Of a stretch of DNA of 58,598 nt, positions 10,536 to 19,058 are shown piece after piece; positions within the stretch are counted from its first letter, which is position 1, and the number at the start of each line of letters is the position of its first letter. A program made the position numbers and the translations under genes. Source of the stretch: Brevundimonas sp. UBA5866 (lineage in GTDB: Bacteria; Pseudomonadota; Alphaproteobacteria; Caulobacterales; Caulobacteraceae); assembly GCF_002432125.1 (NCBI RefSeq), contig NZ_DJFS01000020.1, positions 372 to 58,969 of the forward strand. Reading direction: 5' to 3'. A model generated the notes under the pieces. It saw only the letters and a program-made list of their open reading frames with translations, had not been told where the DNA came from and did no database searches.

Positions 10536-10559
10536 TATACGACATCTCGATTGGCAAGG
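10536..10559 (-). promoter_or_regulatory. Candidate ECF promoter upstream of the CnrY-like gene
   Basis: On the minus strand CCTTGC (10559-10554), a 12-base spacer, then CGTATA (10541-10536), about 60 bases before the start codon. The CGTA core resembles -10 elements of ECF promoters, and CCTTGC recurs upstream of copA. Autoregulation by the sigma factor is inferred. Confidence 0.35.
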
Positions 10560-10636
10560 AGGGACCCGACCACATCCTGCGGCGCTGGGGTGTGACACGC
10601 AATCCTGGTGAAGCCGCCGGGTCCCTGGATGCGCTG

Positions 10637-12712
10637 TCAGTAGCGGTAATCGAGTGTGAACATCACGCTGCGGGGCGGTGCGTAGAAGGCCTGATCCCAT
10701 TGCAGGCTGCTCAGATAGCTTTCGTCAAACAGGTTCCGGGCGTTCAGCGAGGCGCGGATCCTGTCGGTCAGATCGATGCTGGCCACCGCATCGACAACGG
10801 CATAGGCCTTTTGTTCGAAATCGGTGCCTAAAGGCCTGTTGCGCCCAGCGCTTTGCCAGCGCACAGCCCCGCCCAGCGTCAGATTGTGCCACTGTGGCCA
10901 GGTATAGCTGGTGTTCAGCTTCAGGGATTTGCGCGGCACATAAAGCCGGGTGTCCTGCCCCTTCTCGTTCTCGATATCGAGACGGGTAAAGCCTGCAGCG
11001 ACATTCCATTGTGGGGTCGGGCGTCCGGACAGCTCGAACTCATAGCCCTTGGCGGTCGTATCGACACCGCGATAGTAGCTGTCGATGGAGTCGGGGAAAC
11101 GGCCCACGAACTCGGCCAGCCCCTTCTGCTTGGACTGGAAGACGGCGGCGGTCGCGTACAGACGGCGGTTGAGCCATTCCGACTTGATACCGGCTTCGAT
11201 ACTGGTGCCCTCCACAGGGTCCAGCTGGCGACGATTGATGTCGCCTTCGGACTGGGGCGAGAACAGGTCCGAATAGCTGGCGTAAAGGGCGATGTTGTCG
11301 TTCAGGTCCCAGACAAGGCCAAGATACGGGTTTACAGTGCTGGCCTTGGCATCCTGTGGTGTGCCGTAGGATGAGCCGCGTCTTTTCACCTCGACCGCGT
11401 TCAGCCCGACGACCGCCTTCAACGCGTCTGTCAGATTCAAGTGCAGGGTGGCAAAGGCACGGGCCTGTTTATTGACCACGGCTTCCCTCAGCACCAACGG
11501 ATTGTAGGTCGGCTCGGCAGGCGGGATAATGCGGCCGTTGACCAGCGGCGGGTAGGCCGAAGACGCAGACGAGGCCTCGTGTTTGCGGGCATCATTGCGC
11601 GAGGCGTTCATACCCAGCGCCAACTGGTGTGTGCGCCCGAACAGACTGAACTCGCCATTGGCAATGACATCGAACATGTCCTGCGTCAGGTCGGAGGGAT
11701 AGATGCCGCTGGTGGCGAACAATCCCTCCCCCGTCACACGGTCGGGCGCACCCGATGCATAGAGAAGTTTTGCCAGTTCATCGGACTGACGATGGGTGTA
11801 GATCGCCTTGACTGTCCATCCATTGTCAAAGCCATACGACAACTCGCCAAAGGCGATGTCATGGCGCGTATCCCAGAACGTCCAGGGGGCTGCCGTCGTG
11901 GCCGATCGCTTGTGCGTAACGGGGGTTTTATCACCGTACAGCAGGGGCAGAGCGCCCCAGTTCACGCCATCGGCCAGATTGTCCTGACGCGAGAAACCCG
12001 CCGTGGCGTTGAGCTTGGGCGTGATGTCCCAGCTACCGATGGCGTAATAGACGTTGCGGTTCACATTGTAATAGTCGAGGTGCGAGCCGCCGTCGGTGTT
12101 GGCATAGACCAACCGCCCGCGCACGGTGCCGCTGTCGTTCACTGCGCCCGACACATCGGCTGTCAGACGTCGGGTGTCCCATGTGCCATAGCCCGCCGAA
12201 AGATTGGCCATGAATTCCTGCGTCGGACGCTTGCGGATATAGTTGATCGTTGCCGAGGGGTTGCCCACTGCGGTGAGCAAACCGTTGGCTCCGCGCACGG
12301 CCTCGATACGGTCATAGATGGCCACATCCAGCGCCCCCGCCTGCATGCCCCAGTCCAAGGGCTGTCCTATGCCGTCGATCTGGAAGTTGACGATGTCGAA
12401 GCCGCGCGAGTTGTAATAGGTGCGGTCGGTTTCCACCGACTCCACATTGATGCCCGGCAAGGTCGTCAGCAGTTGGTTGGCATCGGTGATGTTGAACTTC
12501 CGCATCTCCTCGGCGGTCACCACCGTGACCGATTGGGGCGTTTCACGCAGTGACAAATCCAGCCCGGTCGCCCCCGCCGTTTTACGGATGACGCGCTTTC
12601 CCATGACCACAACCTCACCCACCTGGGTGGCCTGGTCTTCAGCCATTACCGCGCCGGGCAGGGCCCCCAGCATCGCCATTGAAGCAGTCGACAGAAGGAA
12701 GGGACGTAGCAT
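10637..12712 (-). CDS. TonB-dependent siderophore receptor
   Basis: A 691-residue outer-membrane receptor of the FpvA/FhuE-like siderophore class. It has a signal peptide (residues 1-24, ending AVMA), a TonB-box-like start of the mature protein (QATQVGEVVVMGK), a plug domain (about 55-160: RETPQSVTVVTAEEMR, TLPGINVE, RIEAVRGANGLL) and a 22-strand barrel ending in the canonical FDESYLSS...FTLDYRY with a terminal aromatic. It imports ferric siderophores using TonB energy. A Fur-box-like sequence sits 31 bases upstream. The PepSY membrane protein and small membrane protein upstream on the same strand complete an iron-uptake block. Its substrate cannot be named. Confidence 0.94.
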   Translation of the reverse strand: MLRPFLLSTASMAMLGALPGAVMAEDQATQVGEVVVMGKRVIRKTAGATGLDLSLRETPQSVTVVTAEEMRKFNITDANQLLTTLPGINVESVETDRTYYNSRGFDIVNFQIDGIGQPLDWGMQAGALDVAIYDRIEAVRGANGLLTAVGNPSATINYIRKRPTQEFMANLSAGYGTWDTRRLTADVSGAVNDSGTVRGRLVYANTDGGSHLDYYNVNRNVYYAIGSWDITPKLNATAGFSRQDNLADGVNWGALPLLYGDKTPVTHKRSATTAAPWTFWDTRHDIAFGELSYGFDNGWTVKAIYTHRQSDELAKLLYASGAPDRVTGEGLFATSGIYPSDLTQDMFDVIANGEFSLFGRTHQLALGMNASRNDARKHEASSASSAYPPLVNGRIIPPAEPTYNPLVLREAVVNKQARAFATLHLNLTDALKAVVGLNAVEVKRRGSSYGTPQDAKASTVNPYLGLVWDLNDNIALYASYSDLFSPQSEGDINRRQLDPVEGTSIEAGIKSEWLNRRLYATAAVFQSKQKGLAEFVGRFPDSIDSYYRGVDTTAKGYEFELSGRPTPQWNVAAGFTRLDIENEKGQDTRLYVPRKSLKLNTSYTWPQWHNLTLGGAVRWQSAGRNRPLGTDFEQKAYAVVDAVASIDLTDRIRASLNARNLFDESYLSSLQWDQAFYAPPRSVMFTLDYRY

Positions 12713-12742
12713 CGCAGGAGGTCTTTCGATGGAGGAGTAAGT

Positions 12743-12765
12743 TAATGATACTCAGTTGCATATTA
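12743..12765 (-). promoter_or_regulatory. Fur-box-like operator upstream of the TonB receptor
   Basis: TTAATGATACTCAGTTGCATATT lies just before the receptor gene. By eye it matches roughly 13 of 19 positions of the classical Fur box, with the ATGAT half-site best conserved. Iron-dependent repression fits the gene function. The match is imperfect. Confidence 0.45.
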
Positions 12766-12818
12766 GAGGTTGAATCCTTCCGGCTGTTCCGGGACGGGCC
12801 ATAAGGATTTTTCGTAGA

Positions 12819-14327
12819 TCAGGTCTGTCTGGAAGTGTCCGCGCGGACGGCTTTCCAGGTCGTGCCGATGATGAAAAGGCCCACCAGCACCAGCGGCAGA
12901 TTGACCTGTACCGCAGCGGTCGAGAACGAGCCGTGGACCGCCATGTGCGACAGCGGCACCGCCAGAACCGCCAGGCCCAACAGGCCGCGCATCAAACGTG
13001 ATACCGCCTTATGTCCAGCTGCCGAGAACCGCATGCTGATGATCGACAGCACAATCAGCGCCACCATCTGCGCCCAGAACAGGGGCACGGGCGGCCAGCC
13101 GGTGGGCATGCCTATGGCAAATGTCAGGGCGATGGCTGCCGGTGCGCCATAGACGATGGCAATCCATAGTCTGTGCAATGCGGGACGCGGGCGTCCCTTT
13201 GCCGCCGATTTGATCAGCCAGATGTCCATGCCCGCTGCAATCATGACCGTCAGGGCAAAGCCGAGAACAACATAGGCCAGTTTGACGAGCGGCCCGCCAA
13301 AGCTTCCAAAGTGCAGGGTATAGACACTGGCCGCGATTTGCCGACCCACAGGGCCATCGGAAATATTGTGGCTGCCGACCAGATTTCCGAGCGCATCAAA
13401 TCGCCAGACCTCGCCGTAAACCAGACGGTTCTTCGGCAGGGTGGTGATTTCCAGCGCCTCCTTGGGTGTCCCGACATTATGAAGGGCGACATAGGCCACG
13501 GGTTGATCCGGATGGGCCGCGCGAACCTGTCTGATGCCGTTGGCAATGGCCGTGGTGCCTTGCAGCGCCCGCCCGCCCGTAGCGGCCTGCATCTCGGCCT
13601 CGGAGCCGAAAATCGGCTCGTATGCCTTGAGCATATTGCCGTCGTACGCCAGCATCCCGAGAGCAAGCGCCACAAGTTGCGCCAGACCGATCAGCGTGCC
13701 CGTCAGGGTCACCATCAGCCCATAGGGCAACGTCCAGGTGCCGATCCGGTTATGGATATCCGAGCGGGTCAGTGGCCCCTGCTGTCTCAGACGGATGGTG
13801 AAGGCATCCTTGAACATGCGCGGATGAGCCAGCGCCCCGCCGATCAGCAGCGCCATCATGCCGACCCCGAACAGGCAGACGACGATCATGCCGAACGTCT
13901 CGGGCAGATGCAGGTAATAGTGCAGCTCTGTCAGGAAGTGTGTCAGGTCATGCGAGGCCGGCCCGTACAACTGACCCGACGCGTCATAGGCCTGTGACAC
14001 ATGTCCATAGCCACCGGCCATACGGGGCATGTTCGGGTTGGGCAGACCAAAGAACAGGCTGGTTTCCAGCGCCGTACGGGTTTTGTCCGCCACCATGACC
14101 GAGCGCATGTCGGTGATCGCGCGGGCGGCGGCTTCGGGCGATACCTGCGTGAACTCGGGTACAGCGGGACGTTCCCAGCGCTCGACTTCGACATAGTAGA
14201 CGCCGATCCATCCTGTCAGACAGATCAGGTACAGAATGGCCGAGAGGGCAAGCCCCAGCGTCTTGTGCCCTTCCAGAAGACGGCGCACCAGGCGATTGGA
14301 CGATTTCGGCCATACCGTTTTCGCCAT
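12819..14327 (-). CDS. PepSY-associated membrane protein of an iron-uptake block
   Basis: A 502-residue inner-membrane protein of the PepSY-TM (PiuB-like) family. A first membrane segment (LALSAILYLICLTGWIGVYYV, shown as two parts: LALSAILYLICL and TGWIGVYYV, about residues 25-45) precedes a periplasmic PepSY-type region. Further segments lie near residues 158-180, 230-255 and 345-365, with four more at the C-terminus. Members are commonly coded beside siderophore receptors and some reduce or release iron at the membrane. The ATG at 14327 has a good GGAGG 8 bases upstream, and only 2 bases separate it from the preceding gene, so they form an operon. Confidence 0.88.
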   Translation of the reverse strand: MAKTVWPKSSNRLVRRLLEGHKTLGLALSAILYLICLTGWIGVYYVEVERWERPAVPEFTQVSPEAAARAITDMRSVMVADKTRTALETSLFFGLPNPNMPRMAGGYGHVSQAYDASGQLYGPASHDLTHFLTELHYYLHLPETFGMIVVCLFGVGMMALLIGGALAHPRMFKDAFTIRLRQQGPLTRSDIHNRIGTWTLPYGLMVTLTGTLIGLAQLVALALGMLAYDGNMLKAYEPIFGSEAEMQAATGGRALQGTTAIANGIRQVRAAHPDQPVAYVALHNVGTPKEALEITTLPKNRLVYGEVWRFDALGNLVGSHNISDGPVGRQIAASVYTLHFGSFGGPLVKLAYVVLGFALTVMIAAGMDIWLIKSAAKGRPRPALHRLWIAIVYGAPAAIALTFAIGMPTGWPPVPLFWAQMVALIVLSIISMRFSAAGHKAVSRLMRGLLGLAVLAVPLSHMAVHGSFSTAAVQVNLPLVLVGLFIIGTTWKAVRADTSRQT

Positions 14328-14329
14328 GA

Positions 14330-14887
14330 TCACAGCCTCCAGTACGCAAGGGCGATGAACACACCGCACAGGGCGCTCATCATCCCCAAGGCCCGCCACG
14401 CACGCTCCGCCCCCAGGCTCCAGATCTGGAACAGGGCGTAACCCACCAGGAAGACAAAGACCGCGGTCACGAAACGTGTCGCGTCATGGCCGCCCGACAA
14501 TGACCAGACCAGCAGCCCCGCCGACAATCCGGCCACAGGGGCCACCAGAATGGCGGCCAGGGCACGGGCGGCCGTTCCCGACCGGCCCGTGCGCTTTTTC
14601 GTGTCAGGCACGGCCTTTCGCGTTTCGGGAAAGGGCAACAAACCCGCTGTTGGCTTGCCTTTCAGGACAACGGCCATCCCCCCGAACATCACCACCAAGG
14701 TGGCGAATGCCGTCCCGACATCGGGGTTGGAGAAGGTGCTCCAGCAGACAATGGAAAGGGCCACCAGCCCCCATGCGGCCGCAACCAGCAGCCGGTGCCG
14801 CCGCGTATCCTGCCAGCGGATAAACAAGAGCCAGACAGCCGACAGTGCCGCGCCGGTCCCGACTACAATCAGTAACGTTGATACCAT
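14330..14887 (-). CDS. Small inner-membrane protein of the iron-uptake block (uncharacterised)
   Basis: A 185-residue protein with about five predicted membrane segments (STLLIVVGTGAALSAVWLLF; LLVAAAWGLVALSIVCW; FATLVVMFGGMAVVL; LAAILVAPVAGLSAGLLVW; and C-terminal ones) and a basic loop (PDTKKRTGRSG). I do not recognise a named family with certainty. Similar small membrane proteins accompany PepSY proteins in iron-uptake operons. I chose the ATG at 14887; the frame extends to a TTG at 14920. A palindrome resembling a Fur site lies 38 bases upstream, so it probably heads the operon. Confidence 0.7.
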   Translation of the reverse strand: MVSTLLIVVGTGAALSAVWLLFIRWQDTRRHRLLVAAAWGLVALSIVCWSTFSNPDVGTAFATLVVMFGGMAVVLKGKPTAGLLPFPETRKAVPDTKKRTGRSGTAARALAAILVAPVAGLSAGLLVWSLSGGHDATRFVTAVFVFLVGYALFQIWSLGAERAWRALGMMSALCGVFIALAYWRL

Positions 14888-14924
14888 TCCTTTCCGTAAC
14901 AAGTTATACGCGAAAAACAAGGCA

Positions 14925-14937
14925 ATTGATAATCAAT
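14925..14937. promoter_or_regulatory. Fur-like palindrome heading the PepSY operon
   Basis: ATTGATAATCAAT is a perfect 6-1-6 palindrome in an AT-rich patch, close to the GATAAT/ATCATT half-sites of Fur boxes. It sits 38 bases before the start of the first gene of the iron block. Confidence 0.45.
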
Positions 14938-14966
14938 CGCAATAATTATGGCCGATCCCGCGTATA

Positions 14967-15002
14967 GAAAAAGGCCGCCCCGCTAGGCGGGACGGCCTTT
15001 CA
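14967..15002 (-). terminator. Terminator after the cold-shock gene
   Basis: On the minus strand AAGGCCGTCCCGCC and the matching GGCGGCCTT arm (plus-strand positions 14971-14999) form a strong stem followed by TTTTTCT. Confidence 0.88.
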
Positions 15003-15024
15003 CATTTCGCTTGCGCTGTTCTGA

Positions 15025-15234
15025 TTACAGAACTTGCAGCTGACCGGCCGAAACCTTGCCGCTGCGGCGATCGGTTTCCAGCTCGTACGAGACAGCTTGG
15101 CCGTCGTTCAGGCCGCGCAGGCCAGCGGCTTCAACAGCCGAGATGTGGACGAATACGTCGTTGCCACCAGCTTCAGGAGCGATGAAACCATAGCCCTTGG
15201 TGGAGTTGAACCATTTTACGGTGCCGTTAGCCAT
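15025..15234 (-). CDS. Cold-shock protein (CspA family)
   Basis: A 69-residue single cold-shock domain. RNP1 (KGYGFI, residues 13-18) and RNP2 (VFVHIS, residues 27-32) are intact, so it should bind single-stranded RNA or DNA as an RNA chaperone. A strong GGAGG lies 8 bases before the ATG. The region between it and the upstream autotransporter terminator (15235-15440) is long for a leader, as is usual for cold-shock genes, but I could not define a regulatory structure there. Confidence 0.95.
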   Translation of the reverse strand: MANGTVKWFNSTKGYGFIAPEAGGNDVFVHISAVEAAGLRGLNDGQAVSYELETDRRSGKVSAGQLQVL

Positions 15235-15439
15235 TGGATGACCTCCGTTATAGTGAAGCGCGAGGACCTATTCCTCGGGCCGGTCGGGTCTAGGGAAACG
15301 GCAGATCTCAATGCGTCGCAAAGAAGAAAGGGCGTTACGCAGAGATATCGACGGCGAAAGTGTGAACTTTTTAAGTGTCGTAATCAAGGCTGTTTTGAAT
15401 ACGGGCCAATTATTGAGCCCTCCAGCCGGTGCGCCCGAA

Positions 15440-15473
15440 ATAAAGAAACCCCCGCAGGCCGGGCCTGCGGGGG
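15440..15473 (-). terminator. Terminator after the autotransporter gene
   Basis: CCCCCGCAGGCC (15449-15460) and GGCCTGCGGGGG (15462-15473) make a perfect 12-bp stem. On the minus strand it is followed by the T-rich GTTTCTTTATTT. Confidence 0.88.
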
Positions 15474-15509
15474 ATATCAGGTTGAGAAGATAAGCCTTGC
15501 GTGACGGGC

Positions 15510-18500
15510 TTAGAACTTGACCGTCAGCTTACCGTACAGGCGGTTATCGGTGTAATCCGAGCCGTGGTTGCCCGAGTAGCCGAAGTCGATAGCCGCACGC
15601 GGGTTCATCTCCACGTTCAGTCCGATGCCGGTGGTCAGGCTGTCGCCGGCAAGCGAGGCCGCGCGGACATCGAAGACCGGACCATCAGCAAAACGGGCGT
15701 TGAAGACAGGACCGTCATCGTTGACGTTCTCGGTCCAGGCCAGATGGCCCACGAGGGTCAGCTTCGGACGGCCACCCTCACCGCCAGCCAGTGCCGTACG
15801 GGTGCGGACACCCGCCGTGATCAGGTCGGCTTTTTCACTGATGGTGCCAGACAGAGCCGCGTCGCCGCCAATCTCCTTCATATCGGCATCGTAAACGACG
15901 TGGGCGTAGTTGGCATAAGGCTCGAACACAGTGCCGCGCGCTTCGGCCTTCCACGAGACTTCGGCATAGGCTTGCCAGCCGTCACCTTCATAGTCGCCGA
16001 TCAGCTGGTCGGAGAAGGCGTTCAGCGTGACATTGCGCTTGGTACCGACATCGGACTGGGTCCATGCCCCGCCCAGACGGAAGTTGAACGCACCCGAGTT
16101 CAGGCCGGCATACAGACCGATATTGCGGGTACGGACATCAGCCGTCGTTGCCAGGTCATAGCCGCGCAGCTCGCTCTTGTTCTCGGCAAAGGCGATACCC
16201 AGGTGGCCACGCTCGAAAGCCTTGTCCAGACCGACCACATAGCCGCCGGACTGGATATCGAAGCCACGGTAATCCTTGCTGCCGTCATACTCGCCCTGAC
16301 CGAAGACACCGGTAGCCCAGGCATAGACGCCACGGCCATCAACCGGCTCAACAATGCTGGCCGAGCCGGTGCGGGCACGGTCAAGCATGGCGTTGCGGAT
16401 GATACGGCTGTCAGCGGTGGCAACACCACCCAGAGCCGCGTGGGCTTCACCCGTCAGATATGGCAGGGCAGCGCTGACCGCTTCCAGACTGCCGTCCAGA
16501 ACCGCATCCTCGAGAGCCAGATTGCCGCTGGTGGATGTTCCCGATGTCATGACATCCAGGGCACCACCGACAGCCTGCTCGTTCGGAGTTTTGCCAGCGG
16601 AGGCAATCTTGACGTCATTGCGCAGCAGGCTGAGCAGGACGACATTGTCCTCATAGGTGAGGGTCGGCTTCAGGAAGGCCAGGTCACTGGTCACACCGTC
16701 AAACGTGCCCGTGACGCCGCCGTCTGCCGTCAGGATACGCATGCCTCGCGTACGCAGGTTCCAGTTCCCCTGGTCTGCCTTGACGATGACATTGCCGCCT
16801 TCAAGCGTGGCCGTACCGCCGACATTGAGCTTGGAGTAGTTCACGCCGTTGACCGCCGAACGCACCCACAGATAGGAGCCCGGCTGGAACACCGCATTAC
16901 CGGTTACCGTCAGCGTACCGAACGGATTGGCCGCGTTACCCGGAGCCACCACGCCGCCTTCCTGGGCGGTCAGGTTGGCCAAGGCCCCGATGCCGCCGAT
17001 GATACCCGTCTCGGCGACGGAAATCTCAGAGCGATTGATCGAACCGTCTACGGTCAGCAAGCCGCCCAGAGCGCGGGTCGCGCCGGTGTAGTCAACAGAG
17101 CCGGTCAGAACCAACTCGCCGCCACCGATCTTCGTCAGACCGCCGATGTCGTCAGGATTCAATTCCAGAACCTGTGCCGAGTAGCGGTCACGAGCGTCAA
17201 CAATATCATTGGACCAGATATCGACAGTGCCAGCGGCAACATTAACATCGCGCACCGCACGTAGTGCGCTAGGTCCATTAAGAGCATCCCCCATCTGCGG
17301 GACACCCCAACCGGTACGGATGTCTACCCCAGCAATATCAATATCACGCGATGTCGACGTAATAATATCTGTCAGAAGTGCGGTAGAATATTCCGGGAAT
17401 GCCTGAGCAAGTACTGCAGCAAATCCTGAAATATTCGGCGCCGACATCGACGTACCTGTATTCAGTCCATAGCCAAGGCCATTGTAATTAAAGAACTGAT
17501 CAATCAGCGCAAATCGCTGTTCATCCAACTCAGTCAACAGAGCTGTTGTAAATTCTTGACCTAGAAGATTAACGTTATTTGGTATGGCAAGAAGAACGCC
17601 AATTTCAAATGCTGCGCCACCTGGAGTTAAAGGATTAACTGCCGCTGCTGCCAACATCGACAGAACAGCACCACGTCGCGCTAGAGCTGCGCGTTCTGCC
17701 GCTATATCGAATGGCGTTCCATTCGCCTGAGCTGTTCTGAATCTAGTATAGTACCTGTTGATATCAGCAAGAAAAAGATTACTGGCATTTTGATAAATGT
17801 CATCAACAGACTCGATGCCACGTATCATCGCATTATAAGACGCACGGTCCAGTGCGATAATTCCAGCGCGATCTACACCGGTTTGCTCATAAACGCCTGA
17901 CAAGATGTCATGGCCCGGGCCGCTGACACACCATGTCGCCGACTGACCGCAAAAAGTCGTCGATGGGCTAGGCCTATCATCGCCTTGATAGTTGGTCACA
18001 GACAACCAGTTACCACGCAGATCTGGACGAACGGCCGGAGCAGAAGCGATTCCATTATTGAAGTTTCCTCTACCGTTACCAGCAGAGAACACCATCAAGA
18101 CATCATTCTGTAAAATTACATCCCTTAGCTCATCGCTAACGCCTGTTCTTGAACCGGGCCCCCATGAGTTATTTATGATACGAACTTCGCCCGTGGAAGC
18201 CAGACCCAGCAGATTGTTACCGGCAATTCCTACACCTTCATTATTCAATGCACCCCGATAACCCCAGAAGTCGCCGGATGCAAAATTAGCCGAGGCGGAA
18301 TACAGGTTTGCACCATAGGCGGTACCGAACATCCTGCCATTTTCTAGACGGTTGCCGGCAGTACTACCAGCAACGTGCGTGCCGTGGCTCTCCCAATACA
18401 TGCGTGGGTTCACCCCACCATTATTGGCAAAATTGGCAGATGCACCGGTATCGAGGCCACGGATTTTGCCATCACCGGCAAAAAGCGGGTGATCGAAGTA

Positions 18501-18770
18501 AACGCCGCTGTCGTTGATACCAATCGTCACGCCAGAGCCCGTAAAGCCTCGGGCGTAGGCATGCTCCATGCCCAGATAGCCCTTTGAATAGTCTGCCGAG
18601 AACTGAGGATCGTCACGCCAGGACTGGATAGCTGCCTGATAGTCTGAGGTACGCGTCCCATTGGCCATGACATAGGGGCCAGACCCAGCATTCTGAGCAT
18701 TCACTGCCCCGGCAGTCAGCAAAACCGTTCCGGCCACCGCTGACATCAATAGTTTTTTATACTGCAGCAA
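15510..18770 (-). CDS. Subtilisin-like (S8) serine protease autotransporter
   Basis: A 1086-residue type V secreted protease. It has a signal peptide (about 1-25), a subtilase passenger with Asp87 (GINDSGVYFDHP), His129 (ESHGTHVAG) and Ser441 (GTSMSAP), then an autotransporter-associated beta-helix (about 545-700: KIGGGELVLTGSVDYTGATR, GGLLTVDGSINRS) and a C-terminal barrel (about 800-1086) ending LYGKLTVKF. An insertion between His129 and Ser441 (about residues 300-420) is rich in helix-forming sequence. The start is a TTG with GGAGGG at ideal spacing; an internal ATG at 18746 is less likely. Roughly 17,200-18,770, the protease half, is clearly more AT-rich than the barrel half. Likely a surface or released protease; substrate unknown. 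Confidence 0.93.
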   Translation of the reverse strand: MLQYKKLLMSAVAGTVLLTAGAVNAQNAGSGPYVMANGTRTSDYQAAIQSWRDDPQFSADYSKGYLGMEHAYARGFTGSGVTIGINDSGVYFDHPLFAGDGKIRGLDTGASANFANNGGVNPRMYWESHGTHVAGSTAGNRLENGRMFGTAYGANLYSASANFASGDFWGYRGALNNEGVGIAGNNLLGLASTGEVRIINNSWGPGSRTGVSDELRDVILQNDVLMVFSAGNGRGNFNNGIASAPAVRPDLRGNWLSVTNYQGDDRPSPSTTFCGQSATWCVSGPGHDILSGVYEQTGVDRAGIIALDRASYNAMIRGIESVDDIYQNASNLFLADINRYYTRFRTAQANGTPFDIAAERAALARRGAVLSMLAAAAVNPLTPGGAAFEIGVLLAIPNNVNLLGQEFTTALLTELDEQRFALIDQFFNYNGLGYGLNTGTSMSAPNISGFAAVLAQAFPEYSTALLTDIITSTSRDIDIAGVDIRTGWGVPQMGDALNGPSALRAVRDVNVAAGTVDIWSNDIVDARDRYSAQVLELNPDDIGGLTKIGGGELVLTGSVDYTGATRALGGLLTVDGSINRSEISVAETGIIGGIGALANLTAQEGGVVAPGNAANPFGTLTVTGNAVFQPGSYLWVRSAVNGVNYSKLNVGGTATLEGGNVIVKADQGNWNLRTRGMRILTADGGVTGTFDGVTSDLAFLKPTLTYEDNVVLLSLLRNDVKIASAGKTPNEQAVGGALDVMTSGTSTSGNLALEDAVLDGSLEAVSAALPYLTGEAHAALGGVATADSRIIRNAMLDRARTGSASIVEPVDGRGVYAWATGVFGQGEYDGSKDYRGFDIQSGGYVVGLDKAFERGHLGIAFAENKSELRGYDLATTADVRTRNIGLYAGLNSGAFNFRLGGAWTQSDVGTKRNVTLNAFSDQLIGDYEGDGWQAYAEVSWKAEARGTVFEPYANYAHVVYDADMKEIGGDAALSGTISEKADLITAGVRTRTALAGGEGGRPKLTLVGHLAWTENVNDDGPVFNARFADGPVFDVRAASLAGDSLTTGIGLNVEMNPRAAIDFGYSGNHGSDYTDNRLYGKLTVKF

Positions 18771-19000
18771 AGTTTACCCTCCAAGGATCTCTAGCAAACA
18801 CTGGTCCAAATGTGTCGAGATAGTGAAGGTATGCCGATCTTTAGCGAGCAAGCGGCACTATTGTGATTTTACATATGTTTACTAATACATTACATGATTT
18901 TAATTCGTCTATAGAGATGATTTATTTAAAGCTATTCATTTTAATAATTAATTTCTTTTGAATATGCTTAAGCTGCAATTTTATTGCTCAACCATCAATC
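18771..19000. other. AT-rich intergenic region upstream of the autotransporter
   Basis: No gene is visible. The sequence is strikingly AT-rich compared with the rest of the window, with runs such as TTTTAATAATTAATTTC around 18940-18960. It carries the autotransporter ribosome-binding site (GGAGGG) at its inner edge and probably its promoter. The composition continues that of the protease half of the gene. Confidence 0.6.
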
Positions 19001-19033
19001 AAAAAGCCCTGCCAGCGCTAACACTGACAGGGC
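19001..19033 (-). terminator. Terminator after the hydrolase gene
   Basis: GCCCTG (19006-19011) pairs with CAGGGC (19028-19033), with further pairing of CCAGCG-like and CACTGA-like parts in the loop. The minus strand continues into TTTTT. Confidence 0.75.
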
Positions 19034-19058
19034 CTGATCACTCGAATTCAAAAGCCGA

